Shown here: in pieces, positions 58,186 through 64,000 of the stretch
Layout of the letters: each line of letters begins with the position of its first letter
Position numbering within the stretch: the first letter of the stretch is position 1
Assembly (NCBI GenBank): GCA_963931865.1
Contig: OZ007513.1
Location: forward strand, 6,866,157 to 6,930,156
DNA from: Axinella damicornis
Taxonomy: Eukaryota > Porifera > Demospongiae > Axinellida > Axinellidae
Length of the DNA: 64,000 nucleotides
Direction: 5' to 3'
The notes under the pieces: generated by a model
Told to the model about the DNA's origin: nothing
What the model saw: the letters and a program-made list of their open reading frames with translations, nothing else
Database searches by the model: none
Program-made: the position numbers and the translations under genes

Positions 58186-60580
58186 CTTGTGTTGAAATCC
58201 CAAGCATGTGTCAAATACTGATCTTCACGGCTGTAATCTCCGTGTCTAATGAGGCATACTTCCATCTGTAGGAGACAAGATACTATTAATGGATAATTAT
58301 ACTACCAATTATGTTGAATGGACCACACCGTGGAAGGATACTGCCATGGCCGAGTAGCTCTAGGTTAAATCAGCATCTGTTGCAATTGAGGGGCAGGTGC
58401 ATACTGCAATGGTTGCATAGGAGGAGTCCTCTGCAATCGTTGCAGTATGCACCACCTCCTCTTGTCATCAAGGCATCAAAGGGCTACCAATTATTGCAAT
58501 GGGAAACAAATTTCCACGGAATATTTTTGGCTTTCTCATGTAAACATTACGACCATTACCGTAGTGTCCCGCTAATACGCCCCCTTCGAAAATACGCCCT
58601 CCCCCTCTTTTTCGTCCAAGTTCCTGCACAGGGTAGTTTGACTCGTTATAACGCCCCCCTGGTGAGCGTCTTTTGGAATATCTAACCTACACTTGCGCAA
58701 CTTTGCAGATCATCGCGTCTCTCGCGCAGATCGAGTAGTCACCGTTGACGCCGACGGTACAAGTCACCTCGCTGCCACTCTTCCGCAGGAAATACCCGTG
58801 GTTCATGACCGACAGTATTGCTGTTCTTGAGGATGGCCACCAGCGAAGGCGTCGTAATGTTATGGCCCTCGAGCTGAAGTGGCAGCTCTTCTCGCCGATG
58901 TAGGGAGACCACGCATGATGACCACGAACAGTACTGGCGATCGTTTGTACTTTGTAACTGTGAACATAAACCTTGGCAGTGTCATAAACGTAGCAAAACT
59001 TTTTGAGGGGGCGTATTATCGAGACTAATTGCGTACTCGAAAATACGCCCCCTCCCCTCTTTGGGCTGAATGTAGTGTACCAAATAGGGGGGCGTATTAA
59101 CGGGACACTACGGTAATACTGTACATTCAATTATATGTAGTAACCATACAAGGATGAAAGAAGTTGTTGCCATAGCAACAATTTTCTATTGAATAATCAT
59201 AGCATTATATGCATCACACACAACTAATCACCTCTATTAATTTTGACCGGGAAAAGAGTGTTCATACACAAGACCAGTTCACCTGGTGGCTTTTGGCCCG
59301 CCGTACTAAGAGCAGGTTCTTGGACTCAGAGATTTTCTTGATCCTCGTGGGCCGGGTCCTCCTGTACCCTCATCGTCGCCAGAGCATGTGACATCTCCTC
59401 CTGCATTTGACGGGATAATTATGGGAAGAGGGCGTGATGGAGTGAGAGATGGGAGGTGGGGTGGGGAGGGAGAGTGACGGGAGGTGGGATGGGAGAGTGA
59501 TAGGGGAGGGGGAGTGATGGGAGGCGAGGAGGGGCAGTGACGGGAAGTATGGAGAGAGAGTGGAGAGTGGTGAGGGGGTGACGGAAGGTGGGGAGGGGGT
59601 GATGGAGGGTGGGGATGGGACGCTCCCGGCAATGGGAGCCAGGGAATAAGACAACCCCGTCTCCCTCACCACCATGAGAGTTGGGGAACCTGCCTCTGCA
59701 AACTTGCAAAGTTTGTCTCCAAGCACCCTAGTTCTAATACAACTGTTCCCTCAAAGGAAGATGCCAATATTATGTGGTGATTGGAATGCTCTGATGTAGT
59801 CATACATATAATTCCCCATCCGCTCTAAGCTTTGAGAGAAAAGCTAAGGATCGTACTTAGTCCCAACCTGGAGGTCCACCCAGACGTCAGCCTCGCCCTT
59901 CAGTACCTGGACAGATACGAGCGGAGTTTCTGGTAGCCCTGCAGATGTGTGACAGATTGTATCACTGAGTGAAATTTGTACAACTAATGATGAGGCCCAG
60001 GCCCCTCCTACTCCTATTGATTCCAACAACTGTCCCTCTTCCCCCAACAACTGCTCCCAGGCCCCTCCTCCTCCTCCCACTGATTGAAACAACTGCTCCC
60101 TTGCCCCTCCCACTAGTACTGTTTCCAACAGCTGCTCCCAGGCCCTTCCTCCTCCCACTGATTAAAAAAAAGCCCCCTGCCCCTCCTCCTCCGATTGATT
60201 TGGCTACAGAGATCAGAGGTTAGCAGGGTTTCATACGGGGGGGCGCCGTGGGATCCCCCCCCCCCAGAAAACAGAAGACAATATAAATTGAATATTAAAC
60301 TAGTTGGACATACCCAGAATCTGAACATGTCAAAACATGTCAGTTGGTCACAACCCTGTGTATGATATGAACGTGCCGAGGGAATGGGAGGGGGTGGGGC
60401 TTGCATGGGTTGCCATGTGTCCCCCCCCCCCCCCCCCCCCCCCAGCAAAAAATCCTGTATGAAACCCTGGTTAGAATTCACACATACAACATACAGCAAT
60501 CCAGGGATGTCGGAGAACATCTTCGATCTTGAACCGCTCTTGTGGATCGATCTTCAGCAGTCCTTTGATCAGATCCTTCG
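58186..60580 (-). CDS. MAPKAPK-like kinase, C-terminal exons only
   Basis: Minus-strand exons 60488-60580, 59868-59938 and 58186-58265, in consistent phase. First: AKDLIKGLLKIDPQERFKIE, then DVLRHPWIA, the end of a CAMK-group kinase domain (subdomain XI Arg and the HPW motif). Second: LPETPLVSVQVLK ... VWVDLQ, close in pattern to the VPQTPLHTSRVLKED regulatory linker after the kinase domain of MK2/MK3. Third: MEVCLIRHGDYSREDQ ... ending at GTGAGG. Family role: Ser/Thr kinases activated by p38/ERK MAP kinases. The catalytic loop (HRD) and DFG exons were not found up to 62 kb, so this may be a truncated gene, or exons lie in sequence I could not read as coding. A final exon past 58186 was not resolved. 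Confidence 0.6.
58559..59113. mobile_element. 555-bp TIR element with TA flanks
   Basis: Ends CCGTAGTGTCCCGCTAATAC and GTATTAACGGGACACTACGG are inverted repeats (19 of 20), continuing into GCCCCC/GGGGGG. TA flanks both ends, as in Tc1/mariner-type insertion. Lies in the intron between kinase exons 59868 and 58265. Confidence 0.78.
58700..58970 (-). pseudogene. HIRAN-like domain remnant inside TIR element
   Basis: Across three frames the minus strand reads VRGHHAWSPYIGE, then ELPLQLEGHNITTPSLVAIL, then KNSNTVGHEPR, then YFLRKSGSEVTCTVG. This follows the pattern VRGYHVY...GEeL...N..D..AVAVl...VGH.PR.......F..RGG.I.C.VTG of HIRAN-like domains common in invertebrate transposon-linked genes. At least two frameshifts. 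Family call by pattern only. Confidence 0.5.
59419..59632 (+). repeat. G/A-rich degenerate minisatellite
   Basis: GGGAGGTGGGGTGGGGAGGG and AGTGAYGGGAGGYGRGG variants; open frames here are composition artefacts. Confidence 0.85.
59997..60200 (+). repeat. C/T-rich degenerate tandem repeat, about 55 bp
   Basis: Four units of CCAGGCCCCTCCTCCTCC...CCACTGATTGAAACAACTGC. Contains no coding exon. Confidence 0.75.
60222..60472. mobile_element. MITE-like element with AGCAGGGTTTCATAC ends
   Basis: Left TAGCAGGGTTTCATAC followed by G7; right GTATGAAACCCTGGTTA preceded by a C23 run and AGCAAAAAATCC. Located just past the kinase HPW exon in an intron. Confidence 0.65.
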
Positions 60581-61289
60581 CTGTTTGGCAAAGAGGGACA
60601 AGCCGTACTCATTAGCCATTAGTCCCTAGATCTGGCTTTTCGAAAGATGAGTATTATGGACCACAACCATAGCCTCGGTCCCAGGCTCTTTCCTCAAAAC
60701 TGAGGCGTACCCGGACAGATCACCAGCTTGTGAAACGTTGATCCTGTAAGCGGCGACAAACGATGAGTGAGCTGGTCCCGCAAACAAACTACAGTGAACA
60801 GCGAGCTCAGACCAGTGGCCGTCTTGCACAATAGTAAACAACCTTTCACCAACCTCTGAGGGGTACTCTGTCCTTGAATGATCATTTCCAAGTTTACAAT
60901 TCATGCACTAATATGGCAGTGAAGGTAATGCTTACGTGTTCACATTGTTTCGATCTGCAATGCGATCGATACTGCCAGATTCAGGTGCCGGAAGTGAACA
61001 GCTTTACTCACAAATGTTACCAGGCTCTCCCCCCCGTATTTTGAGGGGAGACCATATGGGACAGAGGCTACCAAAACCATAACATGTACGGTATAGGGAG
61101 AAAGTATTGCAACACAGAGATCCGGGTGTTGGTGCTGTATCAGTGTGCTAGGTTCCTTTAGGAGCCGCTACTGAGACCCCAGACACATATCAGTTGGGTA
61201 TGTGTAACTACCCCAGCTGACAACAGACCTGAAGCCCACTGTGTACAACCTACCAGTATGCATACCGGTAAGTTCACCCGTATGCGTAC

Positions 61290-61362
61290 TGTAGGTACGT
61301 ACGTACGTACGTACATACGTGCGCACAACCCCTGTACAGTACGTACGTACGTACGTACGTAC
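61290..61362. repeat. (GTAC)n self-complementary microsatellite
   Basis: Two GTAC/ACGT runs (61291-61315, 61338-61363) around CATACGTGCGCACAACCCC; each run is its own reverse complement. More GTAC-rich sequence continues to 61440. Confidence 0.9.
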
Positions 61363-61439
61363 ATCCGCTGTACTGTACGGCGCAGTACCGGTACGCGTAC
61401 CGTTACGCGACTGTAAAGCTACGCTGTACTGTACCGGGT

Positions 61440-62180
61440 AACCCGGCCATATGTACATGCAGTTATAATTATATCAAGGAAAACAATAGATCACAGAATC
61501 ACAAAGCAGTTCCTGACAAAACCCAAAAGAAGTTCCTTGTCGGCAGCAGACAGTAAAGGGGCTACCCATCCCACCATGTCGCACTTGAAGATACAGCAAA
61601 CCTCCGTGACACGCCATGTGTGCCTGCCTAGCAAGGAACATCACCACCCGACTGTCGGCAACACACCCCAAAGGGGCTACCCATAATCCCACAGTGATGG
61701 GAGGTAGACTCGGCACTCATAAGCCAGCATCCACAACACACCACCTGAGTGCATCTAGCAGTCGCATGTAGCTGTCGGGATTGATACTACTTGCTCTCCT
61801 TTTCGAAGAGGCAGTCCCCTCACGTCGCGTCTAGGCCTAGGCCGTTCAGGGACAAGTTGTCCCTTCGTCTCGCCATCTGAGAATACCAGCCGGGGTGAGC
61901 CGCTTAGAACCTGGCACAGGTAAGCCTGGTCTTGGAGGGCACAGAGAAGCCACTCACCAATGGGCAGTCTAGCCACTAGCCCTTATTGTTCGCCTGCGCG
62001 CGTGCATGCATGCAGTGCAGCGCAATCGTATGCAGTGCCACATTGCAAGTTGTTTTAAAAAAAAGTTGCACAAATTAAAGCTACACACCTGTCCACCGGA
62101 GCAACCAAAATAAACAAAAACAGCTTACTGGCGGTAACTATCAGTAACTGTTAGCAAGTAGCTACAAAACAGTACAACAG
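61440..62180. other. Unassigned, moderately GC-rich
   Basis: A minus frame at 61755-61976 starts MARLPIGEWLLCALQDQAYL and looks compositionally coding but has no known motif. A repeated phrase GGGGCTACCCAT occurs at 61558 and 61672. Confidence 0.35.
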
Positions 62181-62842
62181 TCATTGATCCTTTGGTTTGG
62201 TGATTCCTTTTGTTTTGGCTTTCAAATTAGCTCTAAGTCGCTTACACAAATTGGAAAGAGCTGCTTTGCATGTTGGCCAAATATCCTTAATAAAAGCACT
62301 CAGTGACATGTCTGGGCAAACCGTATTGTAAACACAATCACAATAGGGAGGACCAAATAGCAGCAGCCCATGGACTTTCTGCAGCAACAATCACCACTAG
62401 ATACTATCACACTACCAGGTCCTCTGCTGAAAGATGCTAGTGGTTACCACTACTCTGTGGTCAGTCAACTCACTTGGTTTGAATGTCCTACCAGCTGAAA
62501 ATCTGCGGAAGCAAGAAAGTCACATAAATGGCCAATCATGCAACTGAGATATTTCATCATCCACCTCTCCCAAGCCCCTCCTTTCTTCTTCATTCCTCTC
62601 CTCTTCTCCCTCCTTCCCTTAGACCTCACCCCTCCCTCCTCCTTCCATCCCCCCTTCCTTGCGCCCTACCTCCCCTCCTCTGCCCAACTAACCTCCCAAG
62701 ATGATTCGGGATCCTGCAAGTGGTCGTCCTAGAAAGACAGGGCCTAAGGGTGACAGAAATCCTGATCATTTCAATGTGCCATTAATTGCCATACACTATT
62801 TCCACACCCCTTCCTCCCCACACATACACACAAAACACACAT

Positions 62843-62893
<51 letters not shown>

Positions 62894-63309
62894 GTACAGT
62901 GTGAACAGGAATGTGACATTGCGTGTGTGAGAGTGTGTCTCCCCCCCTTATCTATGCCGCTGACCTCAATGTCCAATCTGCCAAGGAACTCATAGCTACC
63001 CTCCTTCCACGACTGGCTCTCAAAAGGAGAGCCAACTCCTCCAAGTGTGAGCGGGTGTTGTGCAGAAATGAAGGAGACAAGGTCTTCAATCCTGGGAAAT
63101 AATGATGATTAGCGTCACAGGGGTCAAAGGTGAGCATGATCACACCAAGTTAAGGTACACTAAGGAAGGGGTGATGTGATCAACCAGGAGCGCCTTCGGT
63201 GGCTCATGCGCTCCTGGATCAACTCAATCCAGCATAATTATCTCACATCAGATATCAGCAAGGTGTCCATTTCCACGAAGTTTGTGGTGGTCAAAAAAGC
63301 ACTAACAGT

Positions 63310-63345
<36 letters not shown>

Positions 63346-64000
63346 GCACAGCAAAACAGAAGGTGTGCTTCACATGCTGAACAGGTGAAGGCAGGCACTT
63401 CCTCCGCCCCTCTTCTGCCGGGATGTCAATCCCAACAATCTGACTGAGTGGCACATAGGTACATGTATATATACATGACCTGGTTTTTGAAGACACCCGA
63501 AAGTGCAAAAAGTTTAGCCGGTCCAACAGCAGACTATCTTGTGACGTATCGCTGTCAGTTCCCTCGGAGTTGTTGGTAGAAGATCGAAGTTTGGAAGGGT
63601 CTTCTGCATCTACTGCCCCCATTATCGCAAGCATCTCTTCTGTGCCGTTTGACTTGCTGTGTTCCCGATCAAGTCTGGGAGCTGAAAACAAGAGCTGCTC
63701 TGTGTTGGAATCGGTCCTTGGAATGTACGAGTCCAACTTATCATCTGACTCCAACTTACCATCCGAGTGGGAGCACAACTTGGTTGAATCATCTGTTTCA
63801 ACACCACTGTCATCTGCTCTAATTGCAGGAGCTTCTTTTAATTCTGCCACCACTGTCAGTTCGACTTTCAACTTTGTCCCCTTCATCAATCTCCTCATTT
63901 TCCTCTCCTCTGGTGACAGTTGGTTGGGTAAATTGTCTCCACTGCTGGGGTGGGACGTCTCCTGGGCATCACTTGTAATGCCATTGTCATGGCAATCAGC
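62181..64000 (-). CDS. 3' part of an unrecognised gene
   Basis: Minus-strand exons in phase: 63480-64000 (open through the window edge), 62965-63091, 62693-62728, 62474-62494 and terminal 62181-62378 (TGA). The first is acidic and Ser/Thr-rich, probably disordered (RKMRRLMKGTKLKVELTVVA ... ADDSGVETDDSTK). The second reads IEDLVSFISAQHPLTLGGVG, then EGSYEFLGRLDIE. The last reads KVHGLLLFGPPYCDCVYNTV, then LSAFIKDIWPTCKAALSNLC and a basic tail. Splice sites are good (GTCATG, GTCAGC, GTTAGT and GTGAGT donors) and no lesion is visible. I do not recognise the family; a C-terminal globular segment after a disordered linker suggests a trafficking or scaffold protein, but that is a guess. Confidence 0.6.
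62846..62891 (+). repeat. (CA)n microsatellite
   Basis: About 23 CA dinucleotides, in the intron between exons 62965 and 62728. A second (CA)n lies at 63311-63342. Confidence 0.97.
63311..63342 (+). repeat. (CA)n microsatellite
   Basis: 16 CA dinucleotides in the intron between exons 63480 and 63091. Confidence 0.97.

Noticed and set aside
57421..58271. Long frames of Gly/Glu/Arg or Pro/Ser/Leu
   Set aside because: Produced by the purine tract composition; no coding evidence.
59306..59726. Pro/Ser-rich minus frames
   Set aside because: Artefact of the G/A minisatellite at 59419-59632.
61755..61976. Minus frame MARLPIGEW as a full gene
   Set aside because: An internal GTGAGT after six codons and no motif leave it undecided; recorded only as unassigned sequence.

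Overview
The window is eukaryotic: GT-AG introns, CpG-rich first exons, an LTR retrotransposon, non-LTR fragments and many short inverted-repeat elements. The gene content points to an animal, most likely a demosponge. It includes an NLR-type Death/NACHT/LRR relic, a Death + coiled-coil + Kelch protein, an ITIH C-terminal-domain protein, a leishmanolysin-like (M8) metallopeptidase and a MAPKAPK-type kinase tail. The organism call is inference; no species-specific marker was seen.

Layout. 1-2.6 kb (+): decayed NLR-like gene. 2.9-6.5 kb (-): exons of a decayed MSH5 (MutS homologue). 10.1-10.5 kb (+): relic of an ISXO2/Merlin-type transposase. 12.4-14.4 kb (+): intact two-exon multi-pass membrane protein. 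16.7-18.7 kb: 2-kb element with inverted termini and a CpG-rich first exon. 18.9-24.4 kb (-): Ty3/Gypsy element with one LTR, a proline-tRNA-type primer site and a long Gag-Pol frame, losing its integrase end. 25 kb: LINE tail. 26-30 kb: repeats, including a perfect 59-nt palindrome. 30.8-33.2 kb (-): small secreted protein built almost only of an ITIH C-terminal domain. 34.9-46.8 kb (-): leishmanolysin-like protease in at least 14 exons. Its introns hold an orphan antisense ITIH exon, a tRNA-like SINE and several hairpin repeats. 46.8-47.3 kb: head-to-head inverted duplication of that gene's 5' end. 49.0-51.6 kb (-): phase-consistent six-exon Death/coiled-coil/Kelch gene. 51,651-51,850: assembly gap. 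52-58 kb: repeats and a 480-bp purine tract. 58.2-60.6 kb (-): last exons of a MAPKAPK-like kinase, with a TIR element carrying a HIRAN-like relic in one intron. 62.2-64.0 kb (-): 3' part of an unrecognised gene that leaves the window.

Three threads run through the window. First, a short element family with TAGCCTCGTTCCCAGG-type termini recurs about ten times, and four copies have 9-10 bp direct flanks; a Merlin-type transposase relic (a superfamily known for 8-9 bp target duplications) lies in the same window. Second, several genes (NLR, MSH5, M8, ITIH) carry frameshifts, stops or lost catalytic residues, while the membrane, Kelch and Gag-Pol frames are clean, so the lesions are probably not general assembly noise. 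Third, at least three near-perfect snap-back palindromes and one head-to-head gene-start duplication suggest frequent local inversion-duplication.

Exon boundaries were read by eye from splice dinucleotides, phase continuity and family motifs. No alignment or database search was run.
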